A stretch of 34,010 nucleotides of DNA, from the NCBI GenBank assembly GCA_903861045.1, contig CAIOST010000400.1, positions 1-34,010 on the forward strand, given 5' to 3'. Numbering within the stretch: the first letter of the stretch is position 1; each line of letters opens with the position of its first letter. The notes beneath the pieces are model-generated. The model ran no database searches, was not told where the DNA came from, and saw only the letters and a list, made by a program, of their open reading frames with translations. Positions 6,615-14,570 of this stretch are shown here, in pieces. A program made the translations under genes and the position numbers. This DNA is from an uncultured bacterium. GTDB lineage: Bacteria > Verrucomicrobiota > Kiritimatiellia > RFP12 > CAIWXQ01.

Positions 6615-8047
6615 CTACTAATACCGCACCAGTACGACCCGTCTTGCAGTTTCATAATTCGCTTTCGCGCAGCAAGGAAGCGTTCCGCGCCATAGACGGC
6701 CAACCGGTGGGACTCTACACCTGCGGCCCGACGGTCTATAATTTTGCGCATATCGGCAATTTCCGCGCCTATATGTTTGAGGACATCCTGCGCCGCACGC
6801 TGCGCTATGCCGGCTACCAGGTGCAGCAGGTCATGAACCTGACGGATGTGGACGACAAGACCATCCGCGGCTCTTTGCAGGCCGGCGTGCCGCTGAAGAC
6901 CTTTACGCAACCGTTCATCGAGGCTTTTTTCGCGGATCTGCGCACGCTGGGGATTGAACCGGCCGAACATTATCCGGCGGCCACGGAGCATGTGCCGGAA
7001 ATGATCGCCTTGATTCAGCGGCTGTTCGACAAGGGGCTGGCCTATGCCTCCGAGGATGGCTCGGTCTACTTCAAGGTATCGGCCTTTCCGGCCTACGGCA
7101 AACTGGCGCATCTGGACATGTCCGGTCTGCGGGCCGGCGCACGCGTGGCGCAAGACGAATACGAAAAGGAGAGCGTCGGCGACTTTGCGCTTTGGAAAGC
7201 CTGGGACGCGAACGACGGCGACGTGGTCTGGGATTCGCCGTGGGGCAGGGGACGTCCGGGTTGGCATATCGAATGTTCTGCCATGGCCATGAAATACCTC
7301 GGCGAGACCTTTGATATTCACACGGGGGGCATTGACAACTTGTTCCCGCATCACGAGAACGAGCTTGCCCAGACCGAGGGGGCCACAGGTAATCCGTTTG
7401 TACGGGTCTGGATGCACTGCGCGCACTTGCGCGTCAACGGCGAGAAGATGTCTAAATCGCTAGGTAACTTCTTCACCCTGCGCGATCTACTGGGTAAGAA
7501 ATACGCCGGACGCGAGTTGCGCTATGTGCTGATCAACGGGCACTACCGGCAGGCCTTGAACTTTACGTTTGATGCGGTGGAAGCCGCACGCGCGTCGCTG
7601 GCGCGCTTGGATGAGTTCGCCGACCGCTTGGCAGAGACCGCTGCCGGGGCTCAAGCGGGCAGCGGTTTGCCGGCCTGGGCCGGCACCTGTCAGCAACAGT
7701 TTGATGCCGCTTTATTTGATGATCTCAATGTGCCGGAGGCGCTGGCGGCCCTGTTTGCCCTGGTGCGGGAGGGCAACAGCGCCATGCAAAATGGCGCGCT
7801 CGCGCCCGCCGCGGCGGCATCCTTGCAGGCCCTGCTGACGGACTGGGATCGCGTGCTGGGCATTCTCGCCATGGGACGTACTAAGGATACGGTGCTCCCG
7901 GAGGAAGTGGCACGTGCGCTGGCGTCCCGGCAAACCGCCCGGCAGAATCGTAACTGGCCAGAGTCTGACCGCCTGCGCGATGAATTGGCCCGCTTGGGCT
8001 GGGAAGTCCGCGACGGCAAAGATGGCCAAAAGGTGAAAAAACTGTGA
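6611..8047 (+). CDS. cysS: Cysteine--tRNA ligase
   Basis: Charges tRNA-Cys in two steps through cysteinyl-adenylate; cytoplasmic class I synthetase. Zinc and substrate ligands appear as Cys38 in YTCGPTVY, a Cys near 222 in HIECSAMA, and HHENE near 247. The HIGH motif is HIGN (about 47-50) and KMSKSLGNF (about 279-287) is the second signature. The C-terminal DALR-type region ends with a Lys-rich tail. The 478 residues are slightly longer than the E. coli enzyme. It starts at an ATG overlapping the ispF stop by 4 bases and ends in a GTGA overlap with tmk, indicating translational coupling. The ispF-cysS neighbourhood is also known in other phyla. There is no room for a T-box or other leader before it. 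Confidence 0.98.
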   Translation: MTTNTAPVRPVLQFHNSLSRSKEAFRAIDGQPVGLYTCGPTVYNFAHIGNFRAYMFEDILRRTLRYAGYQVQQVMNLTDVDDKTIRGSLQAGVPLKTFTQPFIEAFFADLRTLGIEPAEHYPAATEHVPEMIALIQRLFDKGLAYASEDGSVYFKVSAFPAYGKLAHLDMSGLRAGARVAQDEYEKESVGDFALWKAWDANDGDVVWDSPWGRGRPGWHIECSAMAMKYLGETFDIHTGGIDNLFPHHENELAQTEGATGNPFVRVWMHCAHLRVNGEKMSKSLGNFFTLRDLLGKKYAGRELRYVLINGHYRQALNFTFDAVEAARASLARLDEFADRLAETAAGAQAGSGLPAWAGTCQQQFDAALFDDLNVPEALAALFALVREGNSAMQNGALAPAAAASLQALLTDWDRVLGILAMGRTKDTVLPEEVARALASRQTARQNRNWPESDRLRDELARLGWEVRDGKDGQKVKKL

Positions 8048-8691
8048 AGCGTGGCGCATTCATTACCTTGGAAGGCCCGGAAGGGTGCGGCAAGACGACA
8101 CAGATTCAACGGCTGGCCGAACGGGTGCGGGCGTCCGGTAGGCCGCTGCTGCTGACGCGCGAGCCCGGCGGCACGCGCACCGGTGAAGCCATCCGCCAAC
8201 TGTTGCAGCACGATAGCTCGGATGCCGAGATGAATCCCCGCACCGAGACGCTGCTATTTTGCGCCAGCCGCGCACAGATTGTGGCGCAGGTAATCCGGCC
8301 GGCGCTGGAGCAGGGGACCTGGGTGCTTTGCGACCGTTTTACGGATTCGACCCTGGCCTATCAGGGGTACGGGCGTGGCTTTGCCCTGGATGAACTACGC
8401 GCGATGAACCGGTTTGCGACAGGTGGCCTGGCGCCTGACTTGACCATCCTGCTGGATGTGCCGGTAGAGGAGAGTTTCCGACGCCTGGCGGCGCGCGCCG
8501 CCCAGAGCGACCGGATTGAACGGGCCGCGCGCGAGTTTCACGAACGGTTACGCGCCGGCTATCTGGAACTCGCGGCCGCCGAACCGGCCCGCTTTCAGGT
8601 TCTGAACAGTTTAGCGTCGCTCGAACAAACCAGCGCGGAAATCTGGCGTCTGGTACAACAACGATTTGGTGCCAGCGAATATGCAGGTTGA
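8044..8691 (+). CDS. tmk: Thymidylate kinase
   Basis: Phosphorylates dTMP to dTDP with ATP. The P-loop is GPEGCGKTT (residues 11-19), with Cys where most homologues have Ala or Ser. TREPGGT (about 40-46), DRFTDSTLAYQGYGRG (about 97-112) and the LID arginines in RAAQSDRIE follow. The length of 215 residues is normal. It starts with GTG in a GTGA overlap with the cysS stop, and its 3' end overlaps the holB ATG by 11 bases. The tmk-holB-ricT order matches the tmk ... holB-yaaT cluster of Firmicutes (established knowledge), supporting the neighbours' assignments. Confidence 0.97.
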   Translation: MKRGAFITLEGPEGCGKTTQIQRLAERVRASGRPLLLTREPGGTRTGEAIRQLLQHDSSDAEMNPRTETLLFCASRAQIVAQVIRPALEQGTWVLCDRFTDSTLAYQGYGRGFALDELRAMNRFATGGLAPDLTILLDVPVEESFRRLAARAAQSDRIERAAREFHERLRAGYLELAAAEPARFQVLNSLASLEQTSAEIWRLVQQRFGASEYAG

Positions 8692-9685
8692 TGACGCCTT
8701 TGAACTGATCCGCCAAGCGCATGCCCGCGCCCGGCTCGCGCATGCCTATCTAATCGCCGGCCCGACGCGCGGCGTGGGCGGCGAACTGGCCCAGCGTATT
8801 CTACAACTGCTATTCTGCCCGCAAGCACAGGGCCCCTGCGGCACCTGCCATACCTGCCAGCAGGCACGGGAGCGGACGCTGGCCGACCTTTTCTGGCTGC
8901 AACCGGAGAAGAAATCGCGTGTGATCAGTGCGGATGCCATGCGGGAAAAGCTGCTGGCTGAAATTGCGCAGACGTCGCTGGCCGGGGGCTGGAAAGTGGG
9001 CGTCATCGCGGGCGCCGACCGGTTAACCGATGCGGCCGCCAACATTTTCCTGAAAACGCTGGAAGAACCGCCGCCGCGTACCTTATTCCTGTTATTGACG
9101 GATGCGCCCCAGGAGATCATGCCGACCATCATTTCGCGCTGCCAGCGCATGGAACTCGACGCGGCCGTCGTGCTGGCAGAGCCTTGGCGCACCCAGTTGC
9201 TGGCCTGTTTGAGCGCGGCTACGCCACCGGGACCGCTGCCGGCCATGGGGCTGGCGGCGCGTATGTCGGATATCCTGGCAGGGATCAAAGATGCAGCGGA
9301 AGCCGAAGTTAAGGTGGAGGTCAAGGCGGAGGCGGGCCTGCTGGACGAGGATGGCGATGTCATTAAAGCGCGTATCAGCGCCCGCTACCGGGAGATGCGT
9401 ACGGATCTGCTGCGGGCCTGGTTGTATTGGTACCGGGATCTGCTGCTGTTACGCGCCGGGGGGAGCGAGGAGCAGGTATATTATCGAGACTATCGCACTT
9501 TGCTCGCGGAGCGCGCGTCGAAGCTGACGCTGGCCCAGGCCATGGCCAATGTGGATGGGGCCGAGGAGCTCAACCGGCAGTTGGAGCGCAGCTTGTCGGA
9601 AGAGACGGTCTTGGCTTATTGGATGGACCGGTTTGTCAGTGGTGTGGCGGCGCTGACCGCGACCGCCCGGCCTACGCCGGGATGA
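8681..9685 (+). CDS. holB: DNA polymerase III delta' subunit (clamp-loader, DnaX family)
   Basis: Stator subunit of the sliding-clamp loader. The N-terminal AAA+ fold is clear: HAYLIAGPTRGVGGELAQ has the P-loop frame but lacks the Lys-Thr/Ser, so it should not hydrolyse ATP, as is usual for delta'. A zinc module has one Cys, then CGTCHTC eight residues on. ADRLTDAAANIFLKTLEEPP is the sensor/Walker B-like helix, and IISRCQR carries the SRC arginine finger. About 335 residues. An Ala/Glu/Lys/Val-rich charged stretch near 205-220 is an unusual linker before the C-terminal domain. ATG 8681 is preferred over upstream GTG 8669 or TTG 8666; no clear ribosome site exists, so coupling to tmk is likely. 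Confidence 0.9.
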   Translation: MQVDDAFELIRQAHARARLAHAYLIAGPTRGVGGELAQRILQLLFCPQAQGPCGTCHTCQQARERTLADLFWLQPEKKSRVISADAMREKLLAEIAQTSLAGGWKVGVIAGADRLTDAAANIFLKTLEEPPPRTLFLLLTDAPQEIMPTIISRCQRMELDAAVVLAEPWRTQLLACLSAATPPGPLPAMGLAARMSDILAGIKDAAEAEVKVEVKAEAGLLDEDGDVIKARISARYREMRTDLLRAWLYWYRDLLLLRAGGSEEQVYYRDYRTLLAERASKLTLAQAMANVDGAEELNRQLERSLSEETVLAYWMDRFVSGVAALTATARPTPG

Positions 9686-9692
9686 GGCCGCT

Positions 9693-10376
9693 ATGGCTGC
9701 TAATATACGATTATCCTTTGCGGGACGCGATTGCGTGGCGGTGATGCTGCCGGACGGCATGGCGTTGCCGCAGCGTGGTGACAAATTTCTGGCCGAGATG
9801 GCGTGGGGGTTGGACATTGGCACCTGCCTGGGAGATGCCTGTGGCGCGGCAGACGCACAGACGAAGGTGCAGGGGGGGGCGCCGCTGCCGCGCATAAAGC
9901 GTGCGGCCACCCCCGCGGATTTGGCCCGGCTGGCTGAGAACGAAAAACTAGCCGAGCAGGCGCTGCAACGGTTTGTGACGTTGCTGCAAGAGCACGGGCT
10001 ATTTATCAAACCATTATCGGCCCATTATGCCATGGGGCGGGATCGGTTGCGACTGTTGTTCAGTGCGCCCGATCACATCGATTGCCGACAGGTGGTTGGC
10101 AAGTTGCAGCGGGAATTGCAGACGCGCATTGAGGTTTGGCATGCCGGCGTGCGGGAAGAGACCGCCATGCTGGGCGGTTTTGGTACCTGCGGGCGGGCGC
10201 TTTGCTGTGCGACGTGGCTGCATCAATTCCGCGCCGTCAACATCCGCATGGCCAAGGCGCAGGATATCCCGATCAATCCGGCGGCCATCAACGGCTGTTG
10301 TGGCCGGTTGAAATGCTGCCTGCGCTTCGAGTACAATGCGCCCAGTGGCAAAAGCGAACGAGGAGACGAAACGTGA
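9693..10376 (+). CDS. ricT: PSP1-domain Fe-S protein RicT (YaaT-like)
   Basis: A PSP1 C-terminal domain protein. In Bacillus, RicT forms a complex with RicA and RicF that carries [4Fe-4S] clusters and controls Y-complex RNA processing, sporulation and biofilm (family knowledge). Here 227 residues contain MGRDRLRLLFSAP and DCRQVVGKLQREL, then GTCGRALCC (about 164-172) and INGCCGRLKCCLRFE (about 199-213), the cysteine pattern of the family. It follows holB by 7 bases, as yaaT follows holB in Firmicutes. Its start is ATG 9693 with GATGAGG upstream. It ends in a GTGA overlap with aroQ. No RicA or RicF homologue is in the window, so whether it acts in the same complex is unknown. Confidence 0.9.
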   Translation: MAANIRLSFAGRDCVAVMLPDGMALPQRGDKFLAEMAWGLDIGTCLGDACGAADAQTKVQGGAPLPRIKRAATPADLARLAENEKLAEQALQRFVTLLQEHGLFIKPLSAHYAMGRDRLRLLFSAPDHIDCRQVVGKLQRELQTRIEVWHAGVREETAMLGGFGTCGRALCCATWLHQFRAVNIRMAKAQDIPINPAAINGCCGRLKCCLRFEYNAPSGKSERGDET

Positions 10377-10819
10377 AGATCCGTGTGGTGAATGGACCCA
10401 ATCTGGCGCTGCTGGGTAAACGGGAACCGGGCATCTACGGCAACGAGACCCTGGACGATATCATGGCGGCCGTTGGCCGTCGGGGCGCGGCGCTGGGGGT
10501 GAGCGTGGAGACGTTTCAGAGCGACATCGAAGGGGAGTTGGTGCGGTATATCGGACAAAGTCGCGGGCAGGCGGAAGGACTTTTGCTGAATGCCGGCGCC
10601 TACACGCACACCAGTATCGCCATCCGCGATGCCATTGCGGCCTGCGGTCTGCCGTGTGTGGAGGTGCATCTGTCCAATGTGCACACAAGGGAAGAGTTCC
10701 GGCATCACAGTTATCTGTCCAGCGTGTGCGTGGGGGTGGTGCTGGGTTTCGGCGGTTATAGTTACCAGGTGGCGCTGGATGCCCTGGTTTGGCACGTGCG
10801 CGAACGGTTGCATAAGTAA
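10373..10819 (+). CDS. aroQ: 3-dehydroquinate dehydratase, type II
   Basis: Dehydrates 3-dehydroquinate to 3-dehydroshikimate in the shikimate pathway; a dodecameric soluble enzyme. NGPNLALLGKREPGIYG (residues 7-23) provides Asn10, Arg17 and catalytic Tyr22. LNAGAYTHTS gives Asn73 and His79, and EVHLSNVHTREEFR supplies Glu97, His99 and Arg110. All expected catalytic and binding residues are present and the 148-residue length is normal. The start is GTG at 10373 in a GTGA overlap with the ricT stop, with GAGGAGA seven to twelve bases upstream. The open frame extends further upstream inside ricT but without family similarity. Confidence 0.96.
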   Translation: MKIRVVNGPNLALLGKREPGIYGNETLDDIMAAVGRRGAALGVSVETFQSDIEGELVRYIGQSRGQAEGLLLNAGAYTHTSIAIRDAIAACGLPCVEVHLSNVHTREEFRHHSYLSSVCVGVVLGFGGYSYQVALDALVWHVRERLHK

Positions 10820-10856
10820 ACGGCATTAAGGGATAAACATCCAGGAGAGTTGAGAC

Positions 10857-11771
10857 ATGTCAAAGGTGCGCTTGTGGATTATCGGTTCGATTGGGATTGA
10901 TGCGATTGAGACGCCCGCCGCGCAGCGCGGCGAACTGCTGGGCGGGTCTGTGACCTATGCCTGTGCGGCGGCTTCCTTCTTTACCAGAACGGGCGCCGTG
11001 GGCGTGGTGGGGAGTGATTTTCCCACTGCGTTTCTGGAGCGTTACCAGCGCTTTGGCATCGATTTGGCCGGCCTGCAGACGCGCCAGGGACCCACGTTCC
11101 GGTGGTCCGGTGTTTATGAGGCGGATTTCATTAACCGTCGCACCTTGGACACCCAATTGGGCGTTTTTGCTGACTTCTCGCCAGAACTGCCGGAAGCGTT
11201 TCAGGAGGCGCCCTTCGTGCTGCTGGGCAACATCGGCCCCGCGCTGCAACTGCATGTCCTGGATCAGGTGCGCGGTCAGCCGTTTGTCGTGGTGGACACC
11301 ATGGATCTCTGGATACGCATTGCGCGGCCGGAGCTGGAGCAGGTGATCCGGCGCGCCAACCTGCTGACGCTGAATGATGCGGAAGCGCGGTTGCTTACCG
11401 GGCGGCATAACCTGCTGGAATGTGCGCGGGCGGTGCTGGCCATGGGGCCGCAATACGTGGTGATCAAGAAGGGCGAACACGGCGCCATGCTTTGCTCGGC
11501 AGCGGGCATCTCACTGATACCGGCTTTCCCCGTGGAGCAGGTGGAAGATCCGACGGGCGCCGGCGACTGTTTTGCAGGCGCGTTCATGGGGTTTCTGGCC
11601 AACACCCGGGCGGAGCGGATCGACGAAGGGTTGCTGCGGCGTGCGCTCCTGCACGGTAGCGTCGTGGCTTCCTTTGGCGTGGAAGCCTTCAGCACGGAAC
11701 GTCTTGAACGCCTGACCGCGGCCGAAATCGAGGCGCGCGTGCAAGCCTTGCGCAGCATGTGCGCGGTGTAA
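10857..11771 (+). CDS. PfkB-family carbohydrate/nucleoside kinase
   Basis: A ribokinase-fold sugar or nucleoside kinase of 304 residues. The C-terminal signature DPTGAGDCFAGAFMGF (about 227-242) supplies the anion hole and catalytic Asp. Near the N-terminus IIGSIGIDAIETP and LGGSVTYACAAASFF fit the substrate-side strands, and VVGSDFP and FVVVDTMDLWI are typical of the fold. The substrate cannot be told. From memory, the early GSVTYA pattern also occurs in PfkB proteins from deep-branching bacteria annotated only as sugar kinases. ATG 10857 has CAGGAGAG 8-15 bases upstream. It is 37 bases after aroQ and is the last gene of the plus-strand string. Confidence 0.88.
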   Translation: MSKVRLWIIGSIGIDAIETPAAQRGELLGGSVTYACAAASFFTRTGAVGVVGSDFPTAFLERYQRFGIDLAGLQTRQGPTFRWSGVYEADFINRRTLDTQLGVFADFSPELPEAFQEAPFVLLGNIGPALQLHVLDQVRGQPFVVVDTMDLWIRIARPELEQVIRRANLLTLNDAEARLLTGRHNLLECARAVLAMGPQYVVIKKGEHGAMLCSAAGISLIPAFPVEQVEDPTGAGDCFAGAFMGFLANTRAERIDEGLLRRALLHGSVVASFGVEAFSTERLERLTAAEIEARVQALRSMCAV

Positions 11772-11912
11772 GCTGCTCGGCGCGCTCGGTTTGAATTGGG
11801 TCCGGTCCCTACCCCGCAATACTTTACATAACATATATTATGCGACGTGACGCGGCGTACGGAAAACCATCTCGTAAACCATTGCCACGGTAATCGTTAG
11901 GGAAAAAACTGC
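11772..11912. other. Convergent intergenic spacer, pfkB-like / rnr
   Basis: This 141-base gap lies between converging genes. It holds an AT-rich patch, CATAA-CATATA-TTATG (11828-11843), with 5-bp inverted arms, but no GC-rich hairpin with a T tract on either strand. No terminator or gene is supported. Confidence 0.4.
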
Positions 11913-14210
11913 TTAGCGGGTCTTGCGACTGGTACGCTTGCCGCGGTCCGACTTGTCGGCACGCCCCCGGCCTCGTGCCGCTGCGGCCCGTCGCTCTGGT
12001 CCTGACTTAGCCGCTGCGCCCTTACGCTCTTTGCCTTTGGCGGACGCAGGCCCGTAGGAATAACGTTGGGCCAACCGGGTGTTTTCGGCATTAGCGGCCG
12101 AGCCACGTACCACGGCAAAATCAGCCCGGCGCTGATTGAAATCCACCCGCACCACATACACCTTCACTTTGGTGCCGACGCGGAAAACCATGTTCTCCAC
12201 ACTCAAGGACTGGTTGGCGCTATCATGCCGGACAAAGTTGGCCGAGATCATGGAAATGTGCACCATGCCGGTGACTTGCACCCCTTGCACATCTACAAAC
12301 ATGCCAAAGTTAGCGATTTTGCTGATAACCGCATCATACACCACGGGTTTCTGATCATCGAGCTGCTGCTGCAAAAAACGGAATTTCTTGATTTCAATCA
12401 GAGCCCTGGATGCATCATCAGCCAGTTGCTCGCGTGCAGTGCAATGCGCAGCCGTCCGTTTCAGGTATTCCAACGGCATGACCCCGCCCCCACCCTTTTC
12501 ACCAGCTAACCAACCGGCCAACTGACGGTGCAGAACCAGATCGGGATAGCGACGGATCGGGGAGGTAAAATGCGCATAGTGCTCTTTGGCCAGACCAAAA
12601 TGGCCGGACGCTTCGGCGGAATAGATGGCCCGCTTCATGCTGCGCAGGATCATGGTATGCAGATGGGTAGCGAGCGGATGGTCGGCGCTCTCCGCCAGGA
12701 ACTGTGCCAGTCGGCGCGGATCCGAAAGATCGCCGGATTTGACGCCTAAATGCGCCAGATTGGCGCGCAGTTCTTCTAGTTTATCCTCTCCCGGCGGTTC
12801 ATGCAGGCGCGCTAAAATACGGATGCCGCGGGACTCCAGCTCGGTAGCGACGGCCTCATTGGCAGCGACCATGCACTCTTCAATCAACTGGTGCGACTCA
12901 TCATGCGCGACGGCGCGGATGCCGGTCATGCGCCCATCCGGGCCGATCAGCACTTCGCTTTCCGGCACTTCCAGATCCAGTGCGGCATGCGCAAAGCGGC
13001 GCTGGCGTAACTGACGCGCCAGTTCCCGCACACGGGCCAGCAGCTCACGCGTTGCCTCCGGCACCGTCTCCAAGCCGGTGGGAACGCGCTGCATCATGAT
13101 GTCCATGGCCTGCTCATAGGTCAGGCGCTGGCGGGAATGGATCAACGTGCGGGCGAAGCGCCTGGCCACCATACGGCCACTCTCATCAAACGTCATAAAG
13201 GCGGAAAACGTCAGCCGATCTTCGTTCGGTCGCAGGCTGCATTCGCCATTCGAGAGCTGTTCGGGCAGCATGGGGATCACCTTATCCACCAGGTAGACAC
13301 TGGTGCCGCGTGCCTGTGCCTCTTTATCCAAGGCGCTATCCGGTCGGATAAAATGGCTCACATCGGCAATATGCACCCCCAGGATGCGTCGGCCCTGGGC
13401 ATCGGTAGTCAACGAGATGGCGTCATCAAAGTCACGCGCCCGCACGGGATCGATCGTGATGATATATTCGCTGCGTAGATCATCGCGGGGACCAGGGCGT
13501 TGCGCCCGTGCCGCCACCGCCTCCGCTTCCTGTAAAACCTCGGCCGGAAATTCCAAGGGTAGATCAAACTGCCGTATTACAACTTCGGTATCAAGGGAGG
13601 GTTGATCCGCCGGACCGATGATATCGACGATCTCGCCTTCGGGGGCGACATGGCGGTTGGCCCAATTGGTGAAGCGCAGGACCACGCGATCACCGTGGTT
13701 GGCACCTTTGGCATCCGGCACATAAAAGTCGAAACGATAGACCGGGTTTAGCGGCACCACGCATAAGAATTTGCCGGTGGTGGAAAGCGTGCCAACGATA
13801 TCACGCGGCGAGCGCGCGACAATCCGAATCACCTTACCGCGCGGTTCCTGACCGACCGTGGCAGGGTCGATGCGAATGGTCACGGTATCGTCAGGCAGGG
13901 CGGTGCCGAGATCATCGGAGCCAATCCAGACCGTGGTGCCGGTGGCGTTGTCTAACACCAGCCCGGCCCCGGAACGGATCATACGTAATGAGCCGGTGAC
14001 CAAGTCGGCGGACTTACCTAAGCCGAACACGCCCGGGCGGAGTTCCACAATCTCGCCATCGAGCACCATACGGCGCAAGCTGCCCGCCAATTGCTTGTTT
14101 TGCTTGCCACGAAACTGCAGGGCAGTAGCGATCTCGGCCGGCCGCCAGACTTTCTCCGTGTCCTGAGCTAGCAGCGTACGAATACGAGCACAATCAATTT
14201 CCATATTCAT
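11913..14210 (-). CDS. rnr: Ribonuclease R (RNase II/VacB family exoribonuclease)
   Basis: A 3'-to-5' processive exoribonuclease for structured RNA. The 765 residues contain an N-terminal winged-helix/cold-shock region (about 1-215), and an RNB domain with IDPVRARDFDDAISL (about 253-267, the magnesium-binding Asp cluster) and SVYLVDKVIPMLPEQLSNGECSL. An S1 domain (about 623-705; GMFVDVQGVQVTGMVHIS) and a Lys/Arg/Ala-rich tail from about 715 follow, as in RNase R rather than RNase II. Two ATGs, 14210 and 14204, are possible; 14210 has GGGATGGA 7-14 bases upstream. Its 5' end overlaps the preceding cysteine-cluster gene by 17 bases. Confidence 0.95.
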   Translation of the reverse strand: MNMEIDCARIRTLLAQDTEKVWRPAEIATALQFRGKQNKQLAGSLRRMVLDGEIVELRPGVFGLGKSADLVTGSLRMIRSGAGLVLDNATGTTVWIGSDDLGTALPDDTVTIRIDPATVGQEPRGKVIRIVARSPRDIVGTLSTTGKFLCVVPLNPVYRFDFYVPDAKGANHGDRVVLRFTNWANRHVAPEGEIVDIIGPADQPSLDTEVVIRQFDLPLEFPAEVLQEAEAVAARAQRPGPRDDLRSEYIITIDPVRARDFDDAISLTTDAQGRRILGVHIADVSHFIRPDSALDKEAQARGTSVYLVDKVIPMLPEQLSNGECSLRPNEDRLTFSAFMTFDESGRMVARRFARTLIHSRQRLTYEQAMDIMMQRVPTGLETVPEATRELLARVRELARQLRQRRFAHAALDLEVPESEVLIGPDGRMTGIRAVAHDESHQLIEECMVAANEAVATELESRGIRILARLHEPPGEDKLEELRANLAHLGVKSGDLSDPRRLAQFLAESADHPLATHLHTMILRSMKRAIYSAEASGHFGLAKEHYAHFTSPIRRYPDLVLHRQLAGWLAGEKGGGGVMPLEYLKRTAAHCTAREQLADDASRALIEIKKFRFLQQQLDDQKPVVYDAVISKIANFGMFVDVQGVQVTGMVHISMISANFVRHDSANQSLSVENMVFRVGTKVKVYVVRVDFNQRRADFAVVRGSAANAENTRLAQRYSYGPASAKGKERKGAAAKSGPERRAAAARGRGRADKSDRGKRTSRKTR

Positions 14211-14559
14211 GTAGTTTCCATCCCGCACACATGTTCGCAAGTCTGGCGGTCCGCCACAAGTACGGAAACGCACAACATTGCTGCGGCTTGGCCGCCTGAA
14301 TGCGGCAGCTGTTATCAGGTTGCAGAAAAATACAGGCGCCGTCGGGGCGCTCCGTCAGGGTAATCGCCTGACGATCCGTGGTTAAGCGTGTGAAGGCGTC
14401 GGTGAAGTCCGACACGGTCAAACCCAACCAGGCCGCGATGGCTTCGACCTCGCCGGCGCGCAGGCGCACGTCACCGGGGCCAAGACAGCAATGTCCGCAG
14501 CGCTGACAGGTGAAGCCCGGTGGCACGGCGGGAGCTGTTTCAACGGTGCTAGGCATCAT
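14194..14559 (-). CDS. YkgJ-type cysteine-cluster protein
   Basis: A small 121-residue protein with two cysteine groups: CQRCGHCC (18-25) and, after a helical middle, CIFLQPDNSCRIQAAKPQQCCAFP (Cys76, 85, 95, 96). This is the pattern of the YkgJ/UPF0153 zinc- or iron-chelating family, whose function is largely unknown. The short Pro-rich N-terminus is not a signal peptide. It lies 11 bases downstream of the debranching-enzyme stop and overlaps the rnr start, so it is in the same transcript. Two consecutive ATGs (14559, 14556) are equally plausible starts. Confidence 0.85.
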   Translation of the reverse strand: MMPSTVETAPAVPPGFTCQRCGHCCLGPGDVRLRAGEVEAIAAWLGLTVSDFTDAFTRLTTDRQAITLTERPDGACIFLQPDNSCRIQAAKPQQCCAFPYLWRTARLANMCAGWKLHEYGN

Positions 14560-14570
14560 AATAAACGGGG

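Noticed and set aside
6122-7426. A 434-codon open frame antisense to ispF and cysS
   Set aside because: It is entirely opposite two unmistakable genes; long antisense frames are expected in GC-rich coding DNA.
11828-11843. CATAA/TTATG hairpin as a terminator between converging genes
   Set aside because: The stem is 5 bp, AT-only at its core, and lacks a following T run on either strand.
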